Source of the DNA: Nocardia vinacea NBRC 16497
Lineage (GTDB): Bacteria > Actinomycetota > Actinomycetes > Mycobacteriales > Mycobacteriaceae
DNA: 61,343 nt
NCBI RefSeq assembly: GCF_000308835.1
Contig: NZ_BAGN01000414.1
Coordinates: 1-61,343, forward strand
Reading direction: 5' to 3'
Shown: one piece after another, positions 16,946 to 25,426 of the stretch
How the letters are laid out: every line of letters starts with the position of its first letter
Numbering within the stretch: position 1 is the stretch's first letter
Notes under the pieces: generated by a model
The model's database searches: none
The model's input: the letters and a program-made list of their open reading frames with translations, nothing else
Told to the model about the DNA's origin: nothing
Translations under genes and position numbers: made by a program

Positions 16946-19720
16946 GTGCAGGGTCCCCTTACCTCGGTCTTCGTCGGTCGTGATGCAGAGGTCGAGCGTG
17001 TGGTCTCGCTCGGCCGCCGTACCGCCGCGGGGGAGGGGGCGGTGGTGCTCGTCGAGGGCGAGCCGGGTATCGGCAAGACCGCGCTACTCGATGCGGCCGT
17101 CGCCGGATATGCCGCCGACGGTCTGACCGTGCGTCGAGGCGCCGCGAAGGAATTGCAGCGGCAGGTGCCGTTCGCGGCGGTGTGCTCCTGGCTGGACAGC
17201 GATCGGGGATCCGATCCGGTGCGGGCGCTGCTGCGCAGTGGGGATCCGGTGGGCGACGGTGCGGCGACGCACGAGTTCGCGATCACCGAGGCGATCCTCG
17301 ATCTGGTCGATACCTGGTGTGCCGCCGGTCCGGTCGCATTGGTCATCGACGATGTGCACTGGGCGGATCGGCAGAGCCTGGCGGTGCTGCATCTGCTCTG
17401 CGGGGTTGCAGGCGATATGCCGCTGCTGCTGGTGCTGGCGACGCGTCCGCTGCCCCGGGACACCGGATTGGCGGCGTTGACGGTGGAACTGGCGCAACGC
17501 CGTGCGCCGGTGATTCGACTCGGCGCGCTGCCGGAACGTGCCGCGGCGGAACTGGTTCGGCATATGGTCGGTGCGGCTCCGGGGCCCGCCCTGATGCGGC
17601 AGGTTGTCGGTGCGGGCGGAAATCCGCTCTACATCACGGAATTGGTGGCATCGCTGTTGCGCGACGAGGCAATCACGGTTGTCGCCGATACCGCCGATCC
17701 GACCGACCTGGCCGATGGCCCCTCCGCGTCGTTGGCGGGGGCGATCGCGCAGCGGCTGGAATTCCTGTCCCGATCGGCGCGGCAGCTACTGCCGATGGCC
17801 GCCGCGCTCGGACCGACCGTGTACGTCGCGGAACTCGCTGCGGTGTTGGACAGTCCGATCCTGGAAATCTGGAAGGTGGTCACCGAGGCGACCGACGGTG
17901 GTCTGCTCACCCGCGCCGACTCCGAACTGATCTTCCGGCACGACCTGATCCGTCAGGTGCTCGCCGATCAGCTGCCTGATTCGCTGCGCGCCGGATTGCT
18001 GCGCCGGGCCGGGCAGATCCTCCTGGCCACCGACGCGCCGATCGAGCGGATCGCGTACTACCTGCTGGCGGGGGAGAACGGGCTCGACAAGCCGACGCTC
18101 GACTGGCTGGTCGCAGTGGCCGACAAATTGATCGTGCGCGCGCCCGAGATCGCGCTGCAGCTGTTGCGGCGCGCGGCGGACACCGCGGAGTTCGGCATGC
18201 GTCCGGTACTGCTGCGACTGCACGCCCACGCGCTGCTGTGGAATGGTCGCGCGGCCGAGGCCGAAGCCCTCGTGCGCACGGCGCTGCTGAACCGGTCCGA
18301 GGACGATATCGAACTGCGTTGGTTGCTGGTGCAGGCCTGCCATGCGCTCGGCGATCTGCGCGAAGCCGTCGCCGTTGCCGAAAAGACCCTGGCTACATCG
18401 AATCTCACGGATTCGGACGCGGGCCGATTCCACGGGTTGAGCGGCTTGACCAATGTCTTCCTTGACCGGCTCGACGCCGCGGAGGCGGCGGGCGCGCAGG
18501 CGCTGGCGATCGGGGAAGCCATCGAAAATCCCCTCGTGACCGGATACGGACTGTTGACCGTGGGGGGAGTGCGCTATTCCCGGGGCTATCTCGACGAGGC
18601 ACTGGAACTGAGCAGCCGCATCTTGCAAGTATTCGAAAGCGGATTCGGTTCGGACCAGCTCGATCCCCATATCCTCAACGCCCACTGCTTGATCGAGCTC
18701 GATCGACTCGCCGATGCGGAAGCGATGCTGCACAAGGCGATCGGATACAGTCACCGGGTCCACGGTGTCTATCTGGGCACGATTATGGTCGCCAAGGCGC
18801 GGCTATATGTATTGGACGGACGCTGGGACGATGCGCTCGTCGAATGCACTTCGGGCCAATCGGTGCCCGACGCCTTAGGGTACACCCCGATCCTGCACTT
18901 CCTGTCCGCGCTGATCGGCATCCACCGCGGCACCTTCCTGCCGGATCCGGATACCATCCCCGCACCCGCCGATCTGCCGGGCACCCGTAGTTACGGCCAA
19001 CTCTATCCGTGGATCAAGGCCCTCATGCTCGAGACCCACGGCGATCCGCGTGGCGCACTGGATCTGCTCGTCGACGCGCATTTGCGCCTCGCAGACGGAT
19101 TGACCGCGCACACGCTGTATTACATCTTCCCGGATATCGCCCGTCTGGCCGCCGATGTCGGCGACGAGAAAGCGGCTCGTTCGGTGGTCGCGGCTTCCGC
19201 CGAACTGGCGCGGCGCCAACCGACGGCTTCCAGAACCGGCACCGCCCTGCTGTGTCGCGGCGTTGCCGAGCGCGATCCCGCCATTGTGCGCGCGGCCGCC
19301 GACGAGTTCCGACGGGCGGGGCGACCGCTCTACGAGGCGCAGGCATACGAGAACGCCGCCGTATTGTTCGCCGCGGATGGGTCCGGCTCGGACGCCCGCA
19401 CAGCTCTGGATGCCGCCGTCGAGCTCTACACCGGTCTCGGCGCATCCTGGGATACCGCTCGCGCGGTCGCGCGCATGCGCCCGTACGGAATTCGCCGCGG
19501 TGTCCGCGGACCGCGCAACCGCCCGAAATCCGGCCGCGCCGCCTTGACCGATACCGAACGCAAGGTAGCCGCCCTGGTGGCCGAGGGCTTCTCCAACTCC
19601 GACATTGCCGCCCAGATGTTCCTGTCGCGCAGGACAATTCAGTCCCACGTCTCCAATATCCTGGCCAAGCTCGGCGTCGGATCCCGGCGTGAGATCGCCG
19701 TGGCGCTATCCGGAAATTAA
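16946..19720 (+). CDS. Large ATP-binding LuxR-family regulator (LAL/MalT type)
   Basis: About 924 residues. The order is an N-terminal AAA-type ATPase with Walker A GEPGIGKT (38-45) and a Walker B-like LVIDDVHWAD, a long TPR-like helical middle, and a C-terminal LuxR helix-turn-helix (about 867-924; LTDTERKVAALVAEGFSNSD, IQSHVSNILAKLGV). GTG 16946 is used because the family begins just before the FVGRDAEV motif; the frame is open to GTG 16877. No strong ribosome site helps the choice. Such proteins activate transcription on binding an inducer and are common beside secondary-metabolism genes. The cytochrome P450 that follows by 82 bases on the same strand is a possible target. Confidence 0.85.
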   Translation: MQGPLTSVFVGRDAEVERVVSLGRRTAAGEGAVVLVEGEPGIGKTALLDAAVAGYAADGLTVRRGAAKELQRQVPFAAVCSWLDSDRGSDPVRALLRSGDPVGDGAATHEFAITEAILDLVDTWCAAGPVALVIDDVHWADRQSLAVLHLLCGVAGDMPLLLVLATRPLPRDTGLAALTVELAQRRAPVIRLGALPERAAAELVRHMVGAAPGPALMRQVVGAGGNPLYITELVASLLRDEAITVVADTADPTDLADGPSASLAGAIAQRLEFLSRSARQLLPMAAALGPTVYVAELAAVLDSPILEIWKVVTEATDGGLLTRADSELIFRHDLIRQVLADQLPDSLRAGLLRRAGQILLATDAPIERIAYYLLAGENGLDKPTLDWLVAVADKLIVRAPEIALQLLRRAADTAEFGMRPVLLRLHAHALLWNGRAAEAEALVRTALLNRSEDDIELRWLLVQACHALGDLREAVAVAEKTLATSNLTDSDAGRFHGLSGLTNVFLDRLDAAEAAGAQALAIGEAIENPLVTGYGLLTVGGVRYSRGYLDEALELSSRILQVFESGFGSDQLDPHILNAHCLIELDRLADAEAMLHKAIGYSHRVHGVYLGTIMVAKARLYVLDGRWDDALVECTSGQSVPDALGYTPILHFLSALIGIHRGTFLPDPDTIPAPADLPGTRSYGQLYPWIKALMLETHGDPRGALDLLVDAHLRLADGLTAHTLYYIFPDIARLAADVGDEKAARSVVAASAELARRQPTASRTGTALLCRGVAERDPAIVRAAADEFRRAGRPLYEAQAYENAAVLFAADGSGSDARTALDAAVELYTGLGASWDTARAVARMRPYGIRRGVRGPRNRPKSGRAALTDTERKVAALVAEGFSNSDIAAQMFLSRRTIQSHVSNILAKLGVGSRREIAVALSGN

Positions 19721-19802
19721 GGCTGACTTCGAAGTCCTTCGCGGCTTGTGGCAGATCGGCACTCACGGTGCGGATGTCGACACGATCGGTTTTACTTAGT
19801 GC

Positions 19803-21158
19803 ATGTCACTAAATGCCGCTACCGGTGGGCTACCTCCGAGGTTCGCCGGTCGTCTGCGTAACACCAAGCGCTTCATCGGGGATCCGATTGCGCTTCTGTC
19901 CGACGCTATGACGCTGCACGGCAACGTTTTCGAGCTCCAGCTGCTCAACGGGAACATGGTCGGGGTCACCCATCCCCACCACATCAAGTACATCTTGCAG
20001 GAGCGCATGGCGAACTTCACGCGCGAGACCCAGTTGTACGACACCATCGAACCGTTCGTGGGTCGCGGACTGGCGTCCATCGCCGACCACAGCCGGTGGC
20101 GACGCAACCGGCGCCTGGCCCAACCTGCCTTTCACCACAAGAAGATCAGCGCGCTCGGCGAGATCATGGTGGCCGAGATCGACTCCATGTGTGACGAATG
20201 GGCCGAACATGCCCGTGCCGGACGGACAATCGACCTCGGTGCGCAGATGAGCAACCTGACCTTGCGGATCGTGGTGCGGTCGCTGTTCGGGTTGGACCCG
20301 CACGGCCCGGAGGTCACCGGCCTGGCCCGCGAAATGCACAAGATGCTTGCCGAATTGGGGAAGTTCGTGCAAATGCCTGTGGTGCCGTTGAAGTTTCCGA
20401 CTCCGAGCCACCGCCGCTTCTGGCGGGCGATCGGCGAGATGGACGCGATCGTCTACCAGGTGATCGCCGATTTGCGCGGTTCCGACAACAGTGGCCTGCT
20501 GTCCATGTTCATGAACGCCACCGACGAGGAAACCAACGAAAAACTCACCGACCAGGAGTTGCGTGACGAGGTTGTCACCATGCTCTTCGGCGGTCACGAG
20601 ACCAGCGCCTCGGCACTGACTTGGGCGATGCTGCAGTTGCAATCGAATCCCGTGGTGCGCCAGCGGCTCTGCGCCGACGTCGACAACGCGTTGTCCGACG
20701 GACATGCCACCATGGCCGACCTGCCCGCGCTGACCTACGGCAAACAGGTGCTGGAGGAGGTGCTGCGGATGCAGCCACCAGCATGGATGGGGCAACGTCG
20801 CGCGGTCGAGGACGACGAGATCGGTGGCTACCGCATCACCGCGGGCACTCCGGTGGTTTACAGCTACTATCACGCGCACCGAAACCCCGAGTGCTGGGAC
20901 CAGCCCGACACCTTCGACCCGGACCGCTTCGCTCCCACCGCCGTCGCGGCTCGGGACCGGAACGTGTACCTGCCCTTCGGTGCGGGCGGCCACCTGTGTA
21001 TCGGCAACGCGTTCGCGATGATGGAGATGCAATTGGCGCTGTCCACCATTGTCCGGCGGTTCGAGGTGACCATCGAGAACCCGGACTTCACCCCGATGTC
21101 CGGTCTCACCCTCAACCCCAAGTTCCCGATCATCGCGAAGGTAGTCGAACGGCGATAA
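19803..21158 (+). CDS. Cytochrome P450
   Basis: 451 residues. All diagnostic motifs are present: I-helix GGHETS (263-268), ExxR (E319-R322), and the heme loop FGAGGHLCIG with the iron-ligand Cys399. The length and the absence of an N-terminal membrane helix indicate a soluble bacterial class needing separate ferredoxin and reductase, which are not encoded nearby. The sequence style (FTRETQLYDTI, RWRRNRRLAQPAF) resembles CYP4/CYP102-like long-chain or terpenoid hydroxylases rather than the classic camphor type, but the substrate cannot be told. The gene follows a LAL regulator on the same strand and converges on a methyltransferase. Confidence 0.9.
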   Translation: MSLNAATGGLPPRFAGRLRNTKRFIGDPIALLSDAMTLHGNVFELQLLNGNMVGVTHPHHIKYILQERMANFTRETQLYDTIEPFVGRGLASIADHSRWRRNRRLAQPAFHHKKISALGEIMVAEIDSMCDEWAEHARAGRTIDLGAQMSNLTLRIVVRSLFGLDPHGPEVTGLAREMHKMLAELGKFVQMPVVPLKFPTPSHRRFWRAIGEMDAIVYQVIADLRGSDNSGLLSMFMNATDEETNEKLTDQELRDEVVTMLFGGHETSASALTWAMLQLQSNPVVRQRLCADVDNALSDGHATMADLPALTYGKQVLEEVLRMQPPAWMGQRRAVEDDEIGGYRITAGTPVVYSYYHAHRNPECWDQPDTFDPDRFAPTAVAARDRNVYLPFGAGGHLCIGNAFAMMEMQLALSTIVRRFEVTIENPDFTPMSGLTLNPKFPIIAKVVERR

Positions 21159-21250
21159 CTGGAGGTCGGGCAGTCCGGGGTCGGTGTCCGCACGGTCGGC
21201 TACTCAGCTCGGGTCGTGACCTCAGGCTGTAGAACTGGACTCGTTCGACG

Positions 21251-21325
21251 GTCGCGAACCAGGCAGGTGCGTGGTGGTATCTCGTGTCGAGCCGATCCGG
21301 ATCGATCGCGGCGACCTTCCACCGC
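21251..21325 (-). repeat. Duplicated tail of the methyltransferase gene (copy A, outside the gene)
   Basis: This stretch repeats 21378-21455, the 3' end of the methyltransferase gene. The first 21 bases (starting GTCGCGAACCAGGCAGG) are identical, as is the block GAGCCGATCCGGATCGAT. Read on the minus strand it still encodes AAIDPDRLDTRY and APAWFATVERV, against AAIDPDRLETRF and APAWFATINRV in the gene. It is a partial, non-functional duplicate or the end of a lost paralogue. Confidence 0.7.
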
Positions 21326-21361
21326 GATGTTCCGAGTCGGTTGCCGACGACAGCGGGATAC

Positions 21362-22000
21362 CTAGACCCGGTTGATTGTCGCGAACCAGGCAGGTGCGCC
21401 GTTGTCGTGGAATCTCGTCTCGAGCCGATCCGGATCGATGGCAGCGATATTCCATCCGGTATCCGGGTTGAACGCGGCTGCCAGTTCGTCCCGAGTGACG
21501 GGGTGCGGACCGGTATCAGGACCCTCGTCACTGAAGCACAACACATAGAGGGTGCCACCGGGCACGGTCGCCGACGCCAGACTCGCCACATACTCCGGCC
21601 GTTCGTCCGCGTCGAAGGTGTGGAACAGTCCACAGTCCAGCACCGTTTCGAACCTGCGCGCCAAACGCTCCAACCGCAGCGCATCGGCCGCGACGAACTC
21701 CACATCTATCCCACGCTCGGCGGCCTTCGCCCGCGCGATTGCCAGCGCCGTCTCCGCCACATCAACGCCGAGCACCGAAAATCCCAGCGCCGCAACATAT
21801 AGCGCATTCTCCCCGCTCCCACAACCCGCATCGAGCACCGCGCCCGTGAACCCGCCCGCAGTCCCCAACCGCACTATCGCCTGCTGTGGCCGGCCTACGT
21901 CCCAAGGCGCGGGCTCGTCCTGATACGACGCATCCCACGACACCCCGGTCATCCGCTCATGACTGGTCGGCCGCCGCGCCCGCAATCGATCCCCTGACAT
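21362..22000 (-). CDS. Class I SAM-dependent methyltransferase
   Basis: 212 residues from ATG 22000, which has AAGGAGG at 8 bases; an in-frame ATG at 22051 is less likely. Motif I is GAVLDAGCGSGENALY, motif II VLGVDVAETAL, then VEFVAADALRL and DCGLFHTFD. The pattern matches the small soluble methyltransferases near thiopurine/tellurite-type or UbiE-like families, with 'WDASYQDEPAPWDVGRPQ' as a typical start. The substrate is unknown. The C-terminal coding segment is repeated downstream of the stop. It is divergent from the MarR-type gene with about 450 bases between. Confidence 0.8.
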   Translation of the reverse strand: MSGDRLRARRPTSHERMTGVSWDASYQDEPAPWDVGRPQQAIVRLGTAGGFTGAVLDAGCGSGENALYVAALGFSVLGVDVAETALAIARAKAAERGIDVEFVAADALRLERLARRFETVLDCGLFHTFDADERPEYVASLASATVPGGTLYVLCFSDEGPDTGPHPVTRDELAAAFNPDTGWNIAAIDPDRLETRFHDNGAPAWFATINRV

Positions 22001-22401
22001 CTCCGCCGCCTCCTTACCCCGGATAGCCTCATCCCACATCGTGGCATGCATAACCCCGTTGCAGGCGGGGTTCCATCACAACGTAGCTGGTCAGGAATCA
22101 CCATGGTTCTCGGCGGCATCGGCCGAGGCGGATTCAGTCGGTGGATGCAACGAGCCGAGATCGCCGGGTGCCCCGGGTATGCGCGTCATCGGCATGCGGC
22201 AGGATCAACTCGCCCCCCCACACGCACCGTCGACGGCGCCACGCCGGCGTACGGCGAAGCCGGACAACTGAACTGGTTCGAACGCTGTTCCGGCACGACC
22301 ACACCGGACCGGCCGCCGTCATCGGATCGGATACGTCATCCGGCACGAACGGTGCTCCCGCGATTCGTTTTGCCCCTCCGGCTCCTTGCACGGGCGCCTT
22401 A
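22001..22401. other. Divergent intergenic region without a clear gene
   Basis: About 400 bases between the methyltransferase start and the MarR operator hold only frames without protein character. The promoter of the methyltransferase must lie at the left end; no other structure stands out. Confidence 0.4.
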
Positions 22402-22419
22402 TTTCAGTTATTACTGAAA
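22402..22419. promoter_or_regulatory. Perfect operator-like palindrome TTTCAGT-TATT-ACTGAAA
   Basis: Seven-base arms flank a 4-base AT core, 30 bases before the MarR-type start. The size and AT richness are those of a MarR-family dimer site, so negative autoregulation of the two-gene operon is likely. Confidence 0.65.
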
Positions 22420-22449
22420 CAACTAGCGCAAATCGAAGAGAGGCGCCGG

Positions 22450-22926
22450 ATGACGAAGTCGGATCCCGACCACGAGCGGGTGCTGCAGTGGGTCGAGCGA
22501 GTCGCCATGTTCTGCACGAATGAATACGGGCTGCCGCCGATCGCCGGGCGGATCCTGGGGTGGTTGATGATCTGCGAGCCCGCTGAGCAGTCCGCCGAGG
22601 AGATCTCGTCGGCGATTGGGGCGAGCCGGGCATCGTTGACCACAAACATGCGGATGCTGACCGATGCCGGATTCGTGCGGCGGCGTACGAAACCCGGTGA
22701 GCGCACGAACTTTTTCCGCATCGACGACGACGCATGGGAGACCGTGGTGCGCCGCCGGGTCGCCAGTTTGGCCGCCTTCCGGGATGTCACCGCCGCGGGC
22801 ATGGAACTCGCGGGCACCGGCCGGCCGCGCGCCCGCCGCCTACAGGTCGCCCATGACGTCTACGACTGGATGGCCAAGCGGCTCACCGAGGAGCCACTGC
22901 CGATACGAAACGACAGCGACCGATGA
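22450..22926 (+). CDS. MarR/GbsR-type transcriptional regulator
   Basis: 158 residues starting MTKSDPDHERVLQWV. The middle is a winged helix (PIAGRILGWLMICEP, SAEEISSAIGASRASLTTNM, GFVRRRTKPGERTNFF), and the style 'NEYGLPPIAGRILGWL' is that of GbsR-like MarR relatives. AGAGG stands 7 bases before the ATG. The stop overlaps the ATG of the FAD monooxygenase (ATGA), so the two form an operon, and the palindrome at 22402 is the likely operator. A repressor that senses the monooxygenase substrate is the simplest reading. Confidence 0.82.
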   Translation: MTKSDPDHERVLQWVERVAMFCTNEYGLPPIAGRILGWLMICEPAEQSAEEISSAIGASRASLTTNMRMLTDAGFVRRRTKPGERTNFFRIDDDAWETVVRRRVASLAAFRDVTAAGMELAGTGRPRARRLQVAHDVYDWMAKRLTEEPLPIRNDSDR

Positions 22927-24080
22927 CAGCGCAGCGTACGGCGGTTGTGGCAGGCGGTGGAATCGGCGGACTCGCCGCGGCGATCGGCCTGCGCCGTGCC
23001 GGTTGGTCGGTGACGGTGCTGGAGCGGCGTGCCGATCCGGGGGAGATCGGCGCCGGTTGGTCGTTCGCGCCCAACGCTTTACGTGCGGCGGACGCGCTGG
23101 GTGTCGGTGCCGAATTCCGTGCCGTATCGGTACCGACCCACGCTGGAGCGACGCTGCGCACACCCGACGGAAAGTACCTGATGCGATTCCGGGAGGGCCG
23201 CGATGCCAGTCTGCTCGCCAACCATCGTGCCGATCTGCATCGCGTGTTGCTCGCGCACATACCCGCCGAATGTGTTTGCGCTGGAGCCGAAGTCACCAGT
23301 GTCGACCAGTCCGACACCGGTGTAACCGTCTTCTACCGTACATCCGAAGGTGCGTGCCAGATCGACGCCGATGTGCTGGTCGGAGCTGACGGCATCCACA
23401 GCACGGTATGGCCGACGTCGCCGGTCTTCCAGCGGATCCTGTGCTGGCGCGGAGTGACCACGCCGGGTACGGTACGGCCGGTTGACGGCTTCCAAACCTG
23501 GGGCCGTGGTGCCCGATTCGGCGCACACCCGCTGACCGAACAACGCGTGTTCTGGTTTCTCGCTATCCGTCAGAACGAACCAGGACAGCACTTCGATGAC
23601 GATCTCGGCGAGGTCCGCCGCCGCATCGGAGCCTGGCACGATCCGATTCCCGAGCTGCTCGATGCGACACCGCCGAGTTCCGTGCTGCGCCATGACATCG
23701 CCGACCTCGACCCGCGCGAGACCTATGCCGACGGCCGGATCGCCCTACTCGGCGACGCGGCCCACGCCATGACACCATTCCTTGCCCAAGGCGCATGCCA
23801 AGCCCTCGAGGATGCTGTCGTGCTTGCCGCCGAACTCACTGGCAGTGTCGAAATCCCCACGGCGCTCGCGCAATACGATCGGCAACGCCGCCCCCGCAGC
23901 CAGCAGGTGCAGCGCATGGCCCGACAGGATCCCCGGGTCAGCCTGTCCACCAGTCCGCTCGCCTATGGACTGCTGACCCAGCTCACCCGTGTCACTGGTG
24001 GCGGAATCGCCGCACGCAAATCGGCCCGCCTCTGGAACTGGACACCACCCACGGTAGGTGCCACCGCCGCCCGGCATTGA
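22923..24080 (+). CDS. FAD-dependent aromatic-ring-type monooxygenase
   Basis: 385 residues. It has the dinucleotide fold VVAGGGIGGLAAAIGLRRAG at the start, the middle motif DVLVGADGIHS (DG fingerprint), and the second FAD motif RIALLGDAAHAMTPFLAQG (about residue 273 on). This is the layout of group A flavin monooxygenases (salicylate or 6-hydroxynicotinate hydroxylase-like), which use NAD(P)H and O2. It is translationally coupled to the MarR-type regulator. The substrate is not evident; resistance-type modification (as in Rox-like enzymes) or aromatic catabolism are both possible. Confidence 0.85.
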   Translation: MTAQRTAVVAGGGIGGLAAAIGLRRAGWSVTVLERRADPGEIGAGWSFAPNALRAADALGVGAEFRAVSVPTHAGATLRTPDGKYLMRFREGRDASLLANHRADLHRVLLAHIPAECVCAGAEVTSVDQSDTGVTVFYRTSEGACQIDADVLVGADGIHSTVWPTSPVFQRILCWRGVTTPGTVRPVDGFQTWGRGARFGAHPLTEQRVFWFLAIRQNEPGQHFDDDLGEVRRRIGAWHDPIPELLDATPPSSVLRHDIADLDPRETYADGRIALLGDAAHAMTPFLAQGACQALEDAVVLAAELTGSVEIPTALAQYDRQRRPRSQQVQRMARQDPRVSLSTSPLAYGLLTQLTRVTGGGIAARKSARLWNWTPPTVGATAARH

Positions 24081-24089
24081 GAAGAAGGT

Positions 24090-24260
24090 GTGGGGGCGCT
24101 TCCGATTGATCGTGGGCACTGTCTACAGGATCGTGTGGAGCTCCGTTTCCGCGTGCACCAGCGCTTGGCCGAGCACTACCCGCGCCGGACGGATCTTCCT
24201 CGCCGGGGATGCCGCGTACGTGCACGGTCCGGCTGGCGACAGGGCATGAGCCAGCTCCGA
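24090..24260 (+). pseudogene. Remnant of a second FAD monooxygenase
   Basis: One frame reads FRVHQRLAEHY, a second reads RAGRIFLAGDAAYVHGPAG, and the first frame returns with RQGMS. Together they spell the GD-motif region of a phenol-hydroxylase-type monooxygenase, broken by frameshifts and lacking both ends. It is a decayed fragment just downstream of an intact but different FAD monooxygenase. Confidence 0.55.
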
Positions 24261-24448
24261 GCTGGGCATTGATCCGCAATGTGTGGAATGAAGACGGCCA
24301 AACTTAAGTCGATGTAAATGTGCGATCGGCCGGTTGGCGGGGGTGTGGTGGCAGCGTCGACAATTCCGTTGTCGGAGAAGTGGACCGCAAGGTTTGTAGT
24401 CGACACCTGATCCTGCGTCGGCGATTCAGCATCGATCGGAGTAAGCCA

Positions 24449-25426
24449 GTGCGGCCTCACGTCAGCATCGATATCCAACTCACCGAGGACGACCTAGCGG
24501 CCGCACTGCGTGCCGATGTCCTGCGAGGGCTGACCGGCAGTCGGAAGTGGCTGCCGTCCAAGTGGTTCTATGACGCGCAGGGCAGCAAGCTGTTCGAAGC
24601 GATCACCGAGCTGCCCGAGTACTATCCGACCCGCACCGAGCGGACGCTGCTTCGTCGGAGTGCCGATGCGATCGCATCGGCGGCGGCCGAGGTGGGGGAG
24701 CTGATCGAACTCGGCTCGGGTTCATCGGAGAAGACACGTCTGCTGCTGACCGCATTGCGCGCGCACGGATCTCTGAAATCGTATCTGCCGCAGGATGTTT
24801 CGGAATCCGCGCTGCGTGACGCGGTGACCTGGATCCATGAGGAGTATCCCGAACTCGCGGTGTACGGGGTGGTCAGCGACTTCACCAGCATGCTGCATAC
24901 CCTGCCGCGCGGTGACCGGCGGCTCATCGCCCTGCTCGGCGGCACACTCGGCAATCTGATTCCGGGCGAGCGCGCGGATTTCTACCGTTGTGTTCATGAG
25001 GTCACCGAGCCTGGCGAACAGTTGCTGCTCGGCGTCGGACTGGTGGTCGATCCGGCCGTCATGGTCCCCGCGTACGACGATGCCGCGGGGGTGACGGCCG
25101 AGTTCAACCGGAACATCCTGCACGTGGTGAACCAGCGGCTCGGCGCCGATTTCGAGCCGGACCGGTTCACGCACATAGCGTTGTGGGATCCCGACAACGA
25201 GTGGATCGAGATGCGGCTCGAGGCCACCGCCGATATGTCGGTCACGGTCGCCGAGCTGGATCTCGTCGTCGACTTCGCGGCTGGGGAGCAGTTGCGCACC
25301 GAAATCTCGGCCAAGTTCCGGCTGACCGAATTTCACCGAGAGCTCGAAACCTCCGGCTTCCAGGTGCAGCATTCGTGGACCGATTCCGATGATCGGTTCG
25401 CGCTGGTTCTCGCCTGCAGAGCATGA
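24449..25426 (+). CDS. egtD: L-histidine N(alpha)-methyltransferase EgtD
   Basis: 325 residues. It trimethylates histidine with SAM to hercynine, the first step of ergothioneine synthesis. Family signatures are the N-terminal WLPSKWFYDAQGSKLFEAIT and LPEYYPTRTER, the SAM site LIELGSGSSEKTR, LLGGTLGNL, and the histidine-binding region IEMRLEA and RTEISAKFRL. GTG 24449 has GGAG 7 bases before it and gives the usual length; the frame is open upstream to 24320. No egtA, egtB, egtC or egtE is beside it. Instead an MFS gene overlaps the stop by four bases. Either a dispersed egt pathway or a second, transport-linked copy is possible. Confidence 0.9.
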   Translation: MRPHVSIDIQLTEDDLAAALRADVLRGLTGSRKWLPSKWFYDAQGSKLFEAITELPEYYPTRTERTLLRRSADAIASAAAEVGELIELGSGSSEKTRLLLTALRAHGSLKSYLPQDVSESALRDAVTWIHEEYPELAVYGVVSDFTSMLHTLPRGDRRLIALLGGTLGNLIPGERADFYRCVHEVTEPGEQLLLGVGLVVDPAVMVPAYDDAAGVTAEFNRNILHVVNQRLGADFEPDRFTHIALWDPDNEWIEMRLEATADMSVTVAELDLVVDFAAGEQLRTEISAKFRLTEFHRELETSGFQVQHSWTDSDDRFALVLACRA

